Source: an uncultured Porphyromonadaceae bacterium
Lineage (GTDB): Bacteria > Bacteroidota > Bacteroidia > Bacteroidales > Muribaculaceae
Direction of reading: 5' to 3'
NCBI GenBank assembly: GCA_900541835.1
Contig: UQLL01000027.1
Location: 1 to 36,002, forward strand
DNA length: 36,002 nt
Program-made: the position numbers and the translations under genes
Part shown: positions 7,715 to 15,307 of the stretch, one piece after another
Position numbering within the stretch: position 1 is the first letter of the stretch
How the letters are laid out: every line of letters begins with the position of its first letter
The notes under the pieces: generated by a model
What the model saw: the letters and a program-made list of their open reading frames with translations, nothing else
What the model was told of the DNA's origin: nothing
Database searches by the model: none

Positions 7715-8815
7715 TCAATATAATTTGACTAATTGGGTATTGGGGTAGTAGAAAGCGAGGATTTCGCGGAAGTCGTGACCGGCGTCGGCCATGTGGGCGG
7801 CGCCGATCTGGCACATTCCCACGCCGTGGCCCCAGCCGCGGCCGTGCAGGCGGAAGCGTCCGTCGCCGAGGGAGGCTGCGGTAAATGCCGAGGAGGGGAG
7901 GCAGTTCTCGTCCAGCAGGCGCCGTATCGTCAGTTCCTTGCCAACCGTCACTTCCCCCTCGGTGCCGGCTATGCGCAGGCGGTGGATGCGTCTCGAGGGG
8001 CCGCGCTCCGCGGCCTCCAGGCCGGTAATTTGCCCCACTCTCTTTCCGAAGCGCTCCAGCAGGCGGCGTGCTATGTCGGCGCCCCGCACGTCGCGTGTCC
8101 AGCGGTAGAAGGGGGTGTCGGCGTCGTATCCCTTGAGCGCCTTGCGCAGCAGGCCCTCGGGCATGGCAGCGGGGTCGCACCAGGGGTCCTCGATGCTTGT
8201 CAGATAGGGAAAATCGCGGTCCTGCCAGCAGGTGGAGAAAAGCTCTGTGCGTCCGCCGCAGCACTTGGAGAAGCGGGCGTCGGCCACCCGCCCCTCGGCA
8301 TCGACGAGTATGAGTCCTTCGGTGTCGTGCAGGGCCTTGGCTACTTCTGGCGCTATCGGCTGGAGGCCCTGGAAGCGCTGGCAGTGGTCGTCGTTGCAGA
8401 CGTGGAAGCCGGTGTGAGCCTCCGTGTCCTCCCACGTGCGGATTTCGGCGGGGAAGAGGGTGTTTCCGGACGCACCCTGGTGCGTCCCTGCATGGCGCAG
8501 CTTGCCTGCCACCCATGAGCGGCTGACCACGGCGTGGGCCTTGAGGAACTCGGCCGGCGCGTCGGAGCTCATTTCGCTGGCCACCACCGACCGCAGGTAC
8601 GTCTCCACGGGAACTTCCACCACCAATGGGTCCGTATCCACGACCTCGGCGTCGGGCGGCAGCGTCATGACATACGTGCGCTGCCAGTGGAAGCCGCGGC
8701 CCATCTGCGCGTTGAGCACGCGGACGCCTGACGTGGCATCGCCCTCCTCTCTTCTCTTTGCGAGGCGCGGAAAACCATCGGTGAGGATGCCCACGCGCAC
8801 TTTCTTCTCTTTCAT
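7715..8815 (-). CDS. SpoIID/LytB-domain protein (putative peptidoglycan lytic transglycosylase-like)
   Basis: A 366-residue protein of the SpoIID family (PF08486). Family features are the ETYLRSVVASEMS segment with the likely catalytic Glu at 81, the KAHAVVSRSW helix, the Cys pair C140 and C145 in FHVCNDDHCQRFQG, FSKCCGGRTE, and the C-terminal GRGWGHGVGMCQIGA. SpoIID itself cuts glycan strands during endospore engulfment; Bacteroidales do not sporulate and carry homologues of unknown role. No signal peptide is visible, which is odd for a wall enzyme. Residues about 110-117 are encoded by a REP palindrome (see 8466-8491), located in the variable stretch between the KAHAVVSRSW helix and the Cys pair. 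First gene of a three-gene minus-strand unit; the ATG lies only 5 nt after the -7 element. Confidence 0.85.
   Translation of the reverse strand: MKEKKVRVGILTDGFPRLAKRREEGDATSGVRVLNAQMGRGFHWQRTYVMTLPPDAEVVDTDPLVVEVPVETYLRSVVASEMSSDAPAEFLKAHAVVSRSWVAGKLRHAGTHQGASGNTLFPAEIRTWEDTEAHTGFHVCNDDHCQRFQGLQPIAPEVAKALHDTEGLILVDAEGRVADARFSKCCGGRTELFSTCWQDRDFPYLTSIEDPWCDPAAMPEGLLRKALKGYDADTPFYRWTRDVRGADIARRLLERFGKRVGQITGLEAAERGPSRRIHRLRIAGTEGEVTVGKELTIRRLLDENCLPSSAFTAASLGDGRFRLHGRGWGHGVGMCQIGAAHMADAGHDFREILAFYYPNTQLVKLY
8466..8491 (-). repeat. REP hairpin inside the SpoIID-like gene
   Basis: Arms GGACGCACC (8468-8476) and GGTGCGTCC (8479-8487) with a CT centre form a perfect palindrome. The right foot reads CCTGCA, one base from the CCTACA (reverse of TGTAGG) foot of other copies. 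It is in frame with the host gene. Confidence 0.75.
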
Positions 8816-8820
8816 GACTG

Positions 8821-8848
8821 CAAAATTAAATAATAATTCGTACCTTTG
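8821..8848. promoter_or_regulatory. Divergent, interlocked promoter pair
   Basis: TAATTTTG on the minus strand (8828-8821) faces the SpoIID-like gene, and TACCTTTG on the plus strand (8841-8848) faces the 5-alpha-reductase gene. -33 elements are weak (CTG at 8818-8820 for the rightward one). The -7 boxes end 5 and 6 nt before the respective start codons, so both messages would have almost no leader. Confidence 0.5.
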
Positions 8849-8854
8849 CCATCG

Positions 8855-9646
8855 GTGAACGATTTCTATGACATAATCTTCGCTCCGGGCGTCTACCGGG
8901 GCGTGCTTTGGGGCATGACGGCCCTTGCTCTTGTGGTCTGGCTGGCACTGACGCGCATCGAGGCGCCATACGGCATGACGTATCGGCCAGGCTGGGGTCC
9001 GGCCCTTGACAACCGCGTCGGCTGGGTGCTCATGGAGGCCCCCGCCTTCGTGTGCATGGCCTCGATGGTGCTATGCCAGAAGGTATCGGAAGTGGCTATA
9101 GGGGCGGTTGTGTGCGCGTCGCTGTATCTGATTCACTACTTCCGGCGGTCATTCGTCTTCCCGCTGAAGATGCGGGGCCGCAGCCGCATGCCGCTGGCTA
9201 TCGCGCTGATGGGAGCCGTGTTCAACATAGTAAACGTCTATCTGATAGGCGGCTGGCTATTCGCACTATACCCTCTGGACTATCCCCTGTCGTGGTTATG
9301 GTCGTGGCAGTTCATCGCCGGGACGTGCGTGTTCTTCCTGGGCATGGGCATGAACATACGCGCCGACTACATCGTTCGGCACCTGCGCCGGCCGGGCGAC
9401 ACGCGCCACTACATCCCTCGGGGCGGAATGTTCCGCTACGTCTCGGCCGCCTCCTATCTGGGCGAGCTGGTGGAATGGGCCGGCTTCGCGCTGCTGACGT
9501 GGTCGTGGGCCGGGGTCGTCTTCCTGCTCTGGACGGCAGCCAACCTCGTACCCCGCGCCAGTCGCCTACACGTACGCTACCTGCGCGAGTTCGGCCGGGA
9601 ATACAGCACACTGAACCGCAAGCGCATCATTCCATTCATCTATTAA
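8855..9646 (+). CDS. 3-oxo-5-alpha-steroid 4-dehydrogenase (steroid 5-alpha-reductase) family membrane protein
   Basis: A 263-residue integral membrane protein with about six or seven hydrophobic segments and the Steroid_dh pattern (PF02544). The C-terminal third is very close to animal SRD5A enzymes: GMGMNIRADYI, IPRGGMFRYVSAASYLGE, then VEWAGFALLTWS and the ending RKRIIPFIY. Conserved polar residues match: E61 (LMEAP), Y95 (IHYFRR), and E204/E207 (GELVEW). The usual Asn of the ANYxGE segment is Ser here (S200). Family members reduce the delta-4 bond of 3-ketosteroids with NADPH; others act on related enones. The start is uncertain: TTG 8846 overlaps the -7 box, so GTG 8855 is chosen. It heads an operon of four genes that all encode redox enzymes. 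Confidence 0.85.
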   Translation: MNDFYDIIFAPGVYRGVLWGMTALALVVWLALTRIEAPYGMTYRPGWGPALDNRVGWVLMEAPAFVCMASMVLCQKVSEVAIGAVVCASLYLIHYFRRSFVFPLKMRGRSRMPLAIALMGAVFNIVNVYLIGGWLFALYPLDYPLSWLWSWQFIAGTCVFFLGMGMNIRADYIVRHLRRPGDTRHYIPRGGMFRYVSAASYLGELVEWAGFALLTWSWAGVVFLLWTAANLVPRASRLHVRYLREFGREYSTLNRKRIIPFIY

Positions 9647-9653
9647 TATCGCT

Positions 9654-10895
9654 ATGGCAGAGCTGAAACACATCTTCCGTCCGGGGCGCATCGGCCCCGT
9701 GGAGCTGCGCAACCGCACCATCCGCAGCGCCGCCTTCGAGGGCATGGGACGCGACAACGGCCCCACCGACATGCTCCTCGACTACCACCGCCGCGTGGCC
9801 GAGGGTGGCGTGGGCATGACCACCCTGGCCTATGCCTCGGTGTGCCGGAGCGGCCTCTCGTTCACCACACAGCTCTGGCTGCGGCCCGAGATTGTGGAGG
9901 GCCTGCGCCGCATCACCGACGCCATACACGCCGCCGGAGCCAAGGCCTCGATACAGATCGGCCACTGCGGCAACATGACCCACCGGGCCACCGCCGGGTG
10001 CACCCCCGTGGGCGCCTGCACGGGCTTCAACCTCTATTCCCCAACGCTGGTGCGCGGACTCAAGGTCCATGAGATAGAAGGAATTGCCGATGACTTCGGC
10101 CGGGCCGTCGAGACCGCACGCGCCGCCGGCTTCGACTGCGTCGAGGTTCACGCCGGACACGGCTACCTGCTCAGCCAGTTCCTCTCGCCATACACAAACC
10201 GGCGCCACGACGAGTTCGGCGGTTCCCTGGAGAACCGCCTGCGCTTCACCCGCCTGGCCATGGAGCGCGTCATGCAGGCCGCCAGGTCGGACATGGGCGT
10301 GCTGGTGAAGATGAACATGGACGACGGCTTCCGCTCCGGAATGCACGAAGAAGAGTGCCTCGAAGTGGCCCGCGCCCTGGTCGGCATGGGCGCCCACGCA
10401 CTGGTGCTCAGCGGCGGGTTCGTGAGCAAGGCCCCCATGTACGTGATGCGCGGCGAGATGCCCATCCACTCCATGACCCACTACATGCGCCAGGCCTGGC
10501 TCAAGTATTCCGTGCGCATCTTCGGGCGCATGATGATACCGTGCGAACCCTTCCGCCCCCTCTACTTCCTGGAGCAGGCGCGCCGATTCCGCGCCGCCCT
10601 GCCGGACGCCACGCTCGTCTACGTGGGGGGCGCCACGCAGGCAGCCGAGCTGGAGCGGGTGCTCGGCCCGGAGGGCTTCGACTTCGTGCAGATGGGCCGC
10701 GCCCTGCTGCGCGACCCGGCGCTGGTGAACCATATCGCCGCCGGTGCTCTCGGCTGCGACTGCGACCACGTCAACTATTGCATCGCCCGCATGTACTCGC
10801 GCGAGATGGCCTGTCACAAGGATGTCTACGACGAGCTGACCCCCGGCATACGCCGCGAGATAGCCGCCATAAAACGCCGCGCCGCCAAGCCATGA
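9654..10895 (+). CDS. Old Yellow Enzyme family NADH:flavin oxidoreductase
   Basis: A 413-residue TIM-barrel FMN enzyme (Oxidored_FMN, PF00724). Visible are the QIGHCGN segment (about 101-107), HAGHGYLLSQFLSPYTN with the His pair 166/169, the DEFGGSLENR helix start, and the phosphate-binding VQMGRALLRDP. Enzymes of this family reduce activated C=C bonds; some gut members (BaiCD/BaiH type) act on bile-acid or steroid enones. It lacks the C-terminal FAD domain of the longer BaiCD-type proteins. Near the end, Cys at 368, 370, 376 and 387 resemble an iron-sulfur site, but the usual C-x-H-C-N-x-C is C-D-H-V-N-Y-C, so a cluster is doubtful. It starts 7 nt after the 5-alpha-reductase gene and overlaps the next start as ATGA. 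Confidence 0.9.
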   Translation: MAELKHIFRPGRIGPVELRNRTIRSAAFEGMGRDNGPTDMLLDYHRRVAEGGVGMTTLAYASVCRSGLSFTTQLWLRPEIVEGLRRITDAIHAAGAKASIQIGHCGNMTHRATAGCTPVGACTGFNLYSPTLVRGLKVHEIEGIADDFGRAVETARAAGFDCVEVHAGHGYLLSQFLSPYTNRRHDEFGGSLENRLRFTRLAMERVMQAARSDMGVLVKMNMDDGFRSGMHEEECLEVARALVGMGAHALVLSGGFVSKAPMYVMRGEMPIHSMTHYMRQAWLKYSVRIFGRMMIPCEPFRPLYFLEQARRFRAALPDATLVYVGGATQAAELERVLGPEGFDFVQMGRALLRDPALVNHIAAGALGCDCDHVNYCIARMYSREMACHKDVYDELTPGIRREIAAIKRRAAKP

Positions 10896-11698
10896 GCCGA
10901 ATCAGCCTGAAAGGTCGCTGGGCCGTGGTGACGGGAGCCGACTCCGGCATAGGGCTCTGTTTCAGCCGCGAGCTGGCGTGCCGGGGCTGCAACGTGGTCA
11001 TGGTCAGCAACATGGCCGAACGTCTCGACAAAGCAGCCGCCGACGTGGCCCGCGAATTTGGTGTGGAGACCCTGCCTCTCTTCTCCGACCTGACCCGACC
11101 GCAGGCTGCGGAGCAGCTGTGCGGACGCCTCGACGAGGCCGTGCCTGATTGGTCGATACTGATAAACAACGCCGGCATCTTCACCTTCCACGAGCTAATA
11201 GACACCCCGGCGGCCAAGGCCGACGCCTTTGTGGACCTGCACTGCCGCGCCGTGACGCAGCTCAGCCGCTTAGCCGCGCAACACCTTGCCCGGCGCGGAG
11301 AGGGGTATATCCTGAACATGAGCTCCATGTCGTGCTGGACGCCGATGCCGGGTCTGTCGCTCTATGCGGCCACCAAAGCCTACATCCGCGTGCTGAGCCG
11401 CTCGCTGCATTACGAGATGCGGCCGCGCGGCGTGCGCGTCATGGTCGCCTGCCCCGGCGGCATTGCCACCGACCTGTTCGGTCTGCCGGAGAACCTCAAG
11501 CGCCTTGCGGTGCGCATCGGCGCCCTCGACACCCCGCAGGGCTTCGCGCGCCGTGCCGTCAGCCGCCTGCTGCGCGGGCGCATGCAATATATCAACGGGC
11601 CCCTGAACCGCATTGGCATAGTGGCCGTGGGACTAACTCCCACGCCGCTGCGCATGATGGTCAAGAGCCGCCTGCTCGACAAAGGGATAACACGATGA
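10892..11698 (+). CDS. Short-chain dehydrogenase/reductase, 17-beta-HSD-like
   Basis: A 268-residue classical SDR (PF00106). The cofactor motif TGADSGIG is near residue 14, NNAG near 92, and the catalytic Ser and YAATK (Tyr-x-x-x-Lys) near 148-165 follow MSSMSCWTPMPG. The PMPGLSLYAATKAYI arrangement and long C-terminal substrate loop are like the 17-beta-hydroxysteroid dehydrogenase 3/12 group, though SDR substrates are poorly predictable. In this operon a hydroxysteroid or keto-bile-acid oxidoreduction is the natural guess. ATG 10892 overlaps the upstream stop as ATGA, and its own TGA overlaps the next ATG, so translation of the three genes is coupled. Confidence 0.85.
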   Translation: MSRISLKGRWAVVTGADSGIGLCFSRELACRGCNVVMVSNMAERLDKAAADVAREFGVETLPLFSDLTRPQAAEQLCGRLDEAVPDWSILINNAGIFTFHELIDTPAAKADAFVDLHCRAVTQLSRLAAQHLARRGEGYILNMSSMSCWTPMPGLSLYAATKAYIRVLSRSLHYEMRPRGVRVMVACPGGIATDLFGLPENLKRLAVRIGALDTPQGFARRAVSRLLRGRMQYINGPLNRIGIVAVGLTPTPLRMMVKSRLLDKGITR

Positions 11699-12435
11699 AC
11701 GAGCCTCCCACCATCATCCTGACCGGCGCCACCGGCGCCATAGGCCGCGAGCTGGCCGGCGCCCTGAGTCCCCGATTCCCGCTGCTGCTCGGCTGCCGCG
11801 ACACCACGCGCGCCGAAGATCTTGCCGCCACGCTGCCCGGAAAGGTGAAAGTGGGCCGCCTCGACCTTGCCGACCCGGAATCGGTGCGCGACTTCGCCGC
11901 CTCGGTGCCGACGCACACCCTCGGCCCGCTGGTGCTGCTCAACAATGCCGGAGTGATGCAGCGCCGCTATGCCGCCGACGCGCAGGGCCGAGAGCTGTCA
12001 CTTGCGGTCAACTACCACAACACGCGCCTGCTCACCGACCTGCTGCTGCGCACCGGCCGCCTGCGCCGCGTGGTCTTCACCACCTCCCTGACACGCTTCT
12101 ATTACCGCCCGTGGCGCTACCGGGCCGAGGCCACGGCCGACACCTTTCACCAGCTGCGCACCTACGGCCTTAGCAAGCGGGTCATCACCGATTATGCCGC
12201 CCGGCTCCATGCCTCGGGCCGCGTGGAGGTCACCTGCGCCGATCCGGGCGTGGTCGACACCGGCATGATAACCATGCAGCGGTGGTACGACCCCTTGGCC
12301 AACATCATCTTCCGCCCCTTCATCCGCTCCCCGCGCCGTGGTGCCATACCGGCCCTGCGCGCCCTTGCCGGACCGTCAGGCTACATCTACTGCGCTCATC
12401 TGCGTCATCCGCTGCCCAAGCCCCCGACACCGTAG
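11695..12435 (+). CDS. Short-chain dehydrogenase/reductase, retinol-dehydrogenase-like
   Basis: A 246-residue SDR. It shows TGATGAIG near residue 9, the acidic LDLADPES segment, LLNNAGVM near 80, and a YGLSK catalytic pair near 157-161. The overall plan, including the LAVNYHNTRLLTDLLL helix and the PGVVDTGM segment, is like retinol dehydrogenase and WWOX-type SDRs, which act on lipophilic alcohols and ketones. It is the last gene of the four-gene redox operon and is read from the ATGA overlap at 11695. A separate, differently folded second SDR in the same operon suggests that two positions of one substrate, or two directions of one step, are handled. Confidence 0.83.
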   Translation: MNEPPTIILTGATGAIGRELAGALSPRFPLLLGCRDTTRAEDLAATLPGKVKVGRLDLADPESVRDFAASVPTHTLGPLVLLNNAGVMQRRYAADAQGRELSLAVNYHNTRLLTDLLLRTGRLRRVVFTTSLTRFYYRPWRYRAEATADTFHQLRTYGLSKRVITDYAARLHASGRVEVTCADPGVVDTGMITMQRWYDPLANIIFRPFIRSPRRGAIPALRALAGPSGYIYCAHLRHPLPKPPTP

Positions 12436-12490
12436 CCCCGCGACTTCATCAAATTTCCACACCCTTTCATCAATATTATCCATCGTCCTT

Positions 12491-12521
12491 TTGGAATCCA
12501 CGCATAATCTCTGTAAATTTG
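12491..12521 (+). promoter_or_regulatory. Promoter of the protein kinase gene
   Basis: TTG at 12491-12493, 20 bases, then TAAATTTG at 12514-12521: a full Bacteroidota promoter. The ATG at 12541 lies about 13 nt after the expected start of transcription. Confidence 0.7.
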
Positions 12522-12540
12522 CAACAAGAAATGATTTGAT

Positions 12541-14010
12541 ATGAAAACAGATAATTCCTTGCCCGTAGGCTTTCAGCTTAAGAGTAACGAGCGAACATAC
12601 ACCATAGCGGAGCCCCTGGGCCACGGAGGCTTCGGCATCACCTACCGCGCCAAAGCGGAGGTGAAGGTCGGCGGCATCCGCATGAAGGTGGATTTCGCGC
12701 TCAAGGAATTCTTTATGCGCGACGACTGCGAGCGGCAGGCCGATGCCTCGATAGTATATTCCAACCCGGCGCGCGACCGCGTGGAGAACTCGCGCAAGGA
12801 CTTTATCAACGAGGCCCTGAGGCTTAAGAAAATCGGCTTCTCGCACCCCAACATCGTAGGTTTCGACGAGGTCTTCGAGGCCAACAACACGGCCTATTAC
12901 GTCATGGAATACCTGCGCGGCAAGAGCCTCGGCGACTATGTCAAAGAGCAGGGACCATTGACCGAGGCCGAGACCATAAGGCTGATGCAGCCGGTGATGG
13001 AGGCCGTGGAGCTGCTGCACCGCAACCGCATCTGCCACCTCGACATCAAGCCCGACAACATAATGCTCGAACAGGAGGAGAACGGGAATATCCGCCCGGT
13101 TCTGATAGACTTCGGCCTGAGCAAGCACTACGACAACACGGGCCACGCCACCTCCACCATCAACACCTTCGGCTACAGCGAGGGGTATGCCCCGGCCGAG
13201 CAATACCGAGGCATCACCACCTTCTCGCCCGCCGCCGACATCTACGCCTTGGGCGCCACCCTGTGGCACTGTCTTACGGGCAAGACCCCGGCTCCGGCCC
13301 TTGACCTGCGTGCCGGAGAACTTGCCGCCACCCTGCCCGCCAACGTCTCCGAGCCTATGCGGCGCACCATCGCCACCATGACCCTCGACCAGCACCAGCG
13401 CCCCGACTCCCTCGACACGCTTCTCCCCCTCGCCGCCGATCCTGAACCTGCCGACTCAGCCGCGACAAAGATAGTCAACGCGCCCTCCCGGGAGGTTACC
13501 CCCTCACCCGCTCCCGTCAGTCCCGCACCAATAGAGCCGGAAAAGAAAAGCAGGCCATACCTCAAAACGGCTGCCATACCTTTTCTGAGCGCCGCAGCCG
13601 TCACCGCTGTCATACTGTTGACAGTCGGCTCGCATAAGGAAACCTCTTCCACGAGTGCCGAGGAGGAGACGATGGAACTCGCTTCGGCGCTGACCGTTAC
13701 CGACTCCGTGGCGCAGGAGGAGACCCCTTCACCCGCAGTTGAAAAGCGTGTCGCCGCAGAGAAACCGGCACCCGTACACGCCGCCAACTCCCGCACCGCA
13801 AGACCGGCTGCCCGACCCGCCGCCCCAAAACCGACCCGCAGCACCTCGGCATCGCAGGGTCGCAACAACAACTCGGCCGGCGCGCAAAGCCCGAGCCAGA
13901 GTCCGGCACATACTACTCCGATCACTCAGCCCGCACCCGCTCCCGCACGCACCACTCCAGCGCGTCCCGCTCAGGAGCCCAACCGCCCGACAAAGGTGGA
14001 AGATTTCTAA
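12541..14010 (+). CDS. Hanks-type serine/threonine protein kinase with one membrane segment
   Basis: A 489-residue protein. The kinase domain (about 20-300) has the glycine loop GHGGFG (28-33), the Lys in FALKEFF, HLDIKPDN (HRD loop with Leu for Arg), DFGLSKHYD, and YAPAEQY in place of APE. The HLD variant suggests an enzyme that does not rely on the usual activation-loop phosphate contact; this is an inference from the family. One membrane segment follows at about 340-362, then an Ala/Pro/Thr-rich tail of about 125 residues that would be outside the inner membrane. No PASTA or other named sensor domain is seen. The exported RCC1-like protein gene follows after 110 bases and may be co-transcribed, so the two could be functionally linked. 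Confidence 0.92.
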   Translation: MKTDNSLPVGFQLKSNERTYTIAEPLGHGGFGITYRAKAEVKVGGIRMKVDFALKEFFMRDDCERQADASIVYSNPARDRVENSRKDFINEALRLKKIGFSHPNIVGFDEVFEANNTAYYVMEYLRGKSLGDYVKEQGPLTEAETIRLMQPVMEAVELLHRNRICHLDIKPDNIMLEQEENGNIRPVLIDFGLSKHYDNTGHATSTINTFGYSEGYAPAEQYRGITTFSPAADIYALGATLWHCLTGKTPAPALDLRAGELAATLPANVSEPMRRTIATMTLDQHQRPDSLDTLLPLAADPEPADSAATKIVNAPSREVTPSPAPVSPAPIEPEKKSRPYLKTAAIPFLSAAAVTAVILLTVGSHKETSSTSAEEETMELASALTVTDSVAQEETPSPAVEKRVAAEKPAPVHAANSRTARPAARPAAPKPTRSTSASQGRNNNSAGAQSPSQSPAHTTPITQPAPAPARTTPARPAQEPNRPTKVEDF

Positions 14011-14120
14011 TCCGCAAAACGCGACCGCCGTCTGCCGGACACACCTAATCGACCCTGCCGTCGGATAATGATTCCCCATTGCAAAATTGTCAACTGCCAT
14101 TCTAAACCCAACTTACTGAA

Positions 14121-15152
14121 ATGAAAAGATTTACATTACTGAGCATCCTTGGCTGCATGCTGACGGCCCTCCTCTGCCTTCCCCTGACCGCCACCGCCAA
14201 AGGCGGATACAAATCCGTCTCCGTCGGAGAAAAGCACGTTATGGTGCTGAAGGAAGACGGTACGCTGTGGGGCTGGGGACGTAACTTATATGGTGAGCTC
14301 GGCGACGGCACTACAACCGAACGCACTCGTCCGGTTAAAATTCTTGACGGAGTGAGGCAGGTTTCAGCTGGAGACTTCTGTACAATGTCCATCTTTGACG
14401 ACGGTACGCTGTGGGGATGGGGAAGTAATGGGTATGGTGAGCTTGGTGACGGCACTACAACCAAACGCAACCGTCCGATAAAGATACTTGACGGAGTGAA
14501 GCAGGTTTCAGCAGGAGGAGCCTATACGATGGCCATCCTCAACGACGGCACGCTGTGGGGTTGGGGATATAATAACTGTGGTCAGCTTGGCGACGGCACT
14601 ACAACCGAACGCAAACGTCCGGTAAAGATACTTGACGGAGTGAAGCAGGTTTCAGTAGGAGGATCCCATACGATGTCCATTCTCAACGACGGTACGCTGT
14701 GGGGTTGGGGATATAATGGGCATGGTCAGCTTGGCGATGGCACTACAATCGAACGCAACCGTCCGATAAAGATACTTGACGGAGTGAAGCAGGTTTCAGT
14801 AGGAAAATTCTATACGATGGCCATTCTCAACGATGGCACGCTGTGGGGTTGGGGATATAATGACTATGGCCTGCTTGGCGACGGCACTACAATCGAACGC
14901 AAACGTCCGGTAAAGATACTTGACGGAGTGAAGCAGGTTTCGACTGGAACATTTCATACCATGGCCATCCTCAACGACGGCACGCTGTGGGGCTGGGGAG
15001 TCAATAATAAAGGTCAGCTTGGCGACGGAAGCATAACCAATCGCAATCGTCCGATAAAAATAGCGGAGGGGGTGAGGGATGTAGCCTGCGGTAACAGCTA
15101 CACAATATATATTACCAAGGACGGGGAACTGATGAAATGTGGGGAATTATAA
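14121..15152 (+). CDS. Exported RCC1-repeat beta-propeller protein
   Basis: A 343-residue protein with a cleavable signal peptide (MKRFTLLSILGCMLTALLCL, cut near TATA-KGG) and a single seven-bladed RCC1-type propeller. The DG-T/E-L strand that opens each blade occurs seven times, and GTLWGWG six times. The repeat is 48 residues with hardly any length change, and the underlying DNA repeats every 144 bases exactly. RCC1 folds bind proteins or ligands; bacterial exported examples have no agreed role. The gene is less GC-rich than its neighbours. It lies 110 bases behind the membrane kinase and could be its periplasmic partner, which is an inference from position only. Confidence 0.85.
   Translation: MKRFTLLSILGCMLTALLCLPLTATAKGGYKSVSVGEKHVMVLKEDGTLWGWGRNLYGELGDGTTTERTRPVKILDGVRQVSAGDFCTMSIFDDGTLWGWGSNGYGELGDGTTTKRNRPIKILDGVKQVSAGGAYTMAILNDGTLWGWGYNNCGQLGDGTTTERKRPVKILDGVKQVSVGGSHTMSILNDGTLWGWGYNGHGQLGDGTTIERNRPIKILDGVKQVSVGKFYTMAILNDGTLWGWGYNDYGLLGDGTTIERKRPVKILDGVKQVSTGTFHTMAILNDGTLWGWGVNNKGQLGDGSITNRNRPIKIAEGVRDVACGNSYTIYITKDGELMKCGEL
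14261..15010 (+). repeat. 144-bp tandem repeat inside the RCC1-like gene
   Basis: The sequence ACGCTGTGGGG and its surroundings recur with start points at 14261, 14405, 14549, 14693, 14837 and 14981, a spacing of exactly 144 bases each time. The middle copies are nearly identical at DNA level, including silent positions, which implies recent duplication or gene conversion, not just conservation of the protein. Confidence 0.85.
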
Positions 15153-15307
15153 AAGTAGTAATTTTGTCTCCGTAATCCGCATCCATAATGTGAACGCATG
15201 AACGATTTGTGCATTTCAGCGCGCGGTTACAATGTAGGGATGCACCGGGGTGCATCCCTACGTCAGAATCGCACAAATAATTACCGTTTGTCAGAGACAG
15301 AGATAAA
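15153..15307. other. Intergenic region with a REP hairpin and a possible promoter
   Basis: This AT-rich spacer between the RCC1-like gene and the sialidase contains a TAATTTTG box at 15159-15166 without a clear -33 partner, and one REP palindrome at 15234-15261. No gene is visible. Confidence 0.5.
15234..15261. repeat. Symmetrical REP hairpin upstream of the sialidase
   Basis: Arms 15234-15246 and 15249-15261 are perfect 13-base complements around a GG centre. Unlike the other copies it has GTAG at both feet (GTAG at 15234-15237, CTAC at 15258-15261), so it is a full inverted repeat without direction. Confidence 0.85.

Noticed and set aside
8846..8854. TTG start for the 5-alpha-reductase gene
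   Set aside because: It overlaps the -7 promoter box and would not be in the transcript; GTG 8855 is the next in-frame codon.
8855..12435. Interpretation of the redox operon as fatty-acid or polyketide reduction
   Set aside because: No acyl carrier protein, ketosynthase or CoA ligase is nearby, and the first gene is much closer to SRD5A steroid reductases; kept only as a remote alternative.
14261..15010. 144-bp repeats considered as a CRISPR or other noncoding array
   Set aside because: The whole region is one open frame with a signal peptide and RCC1 blades; there are no unique spacers.
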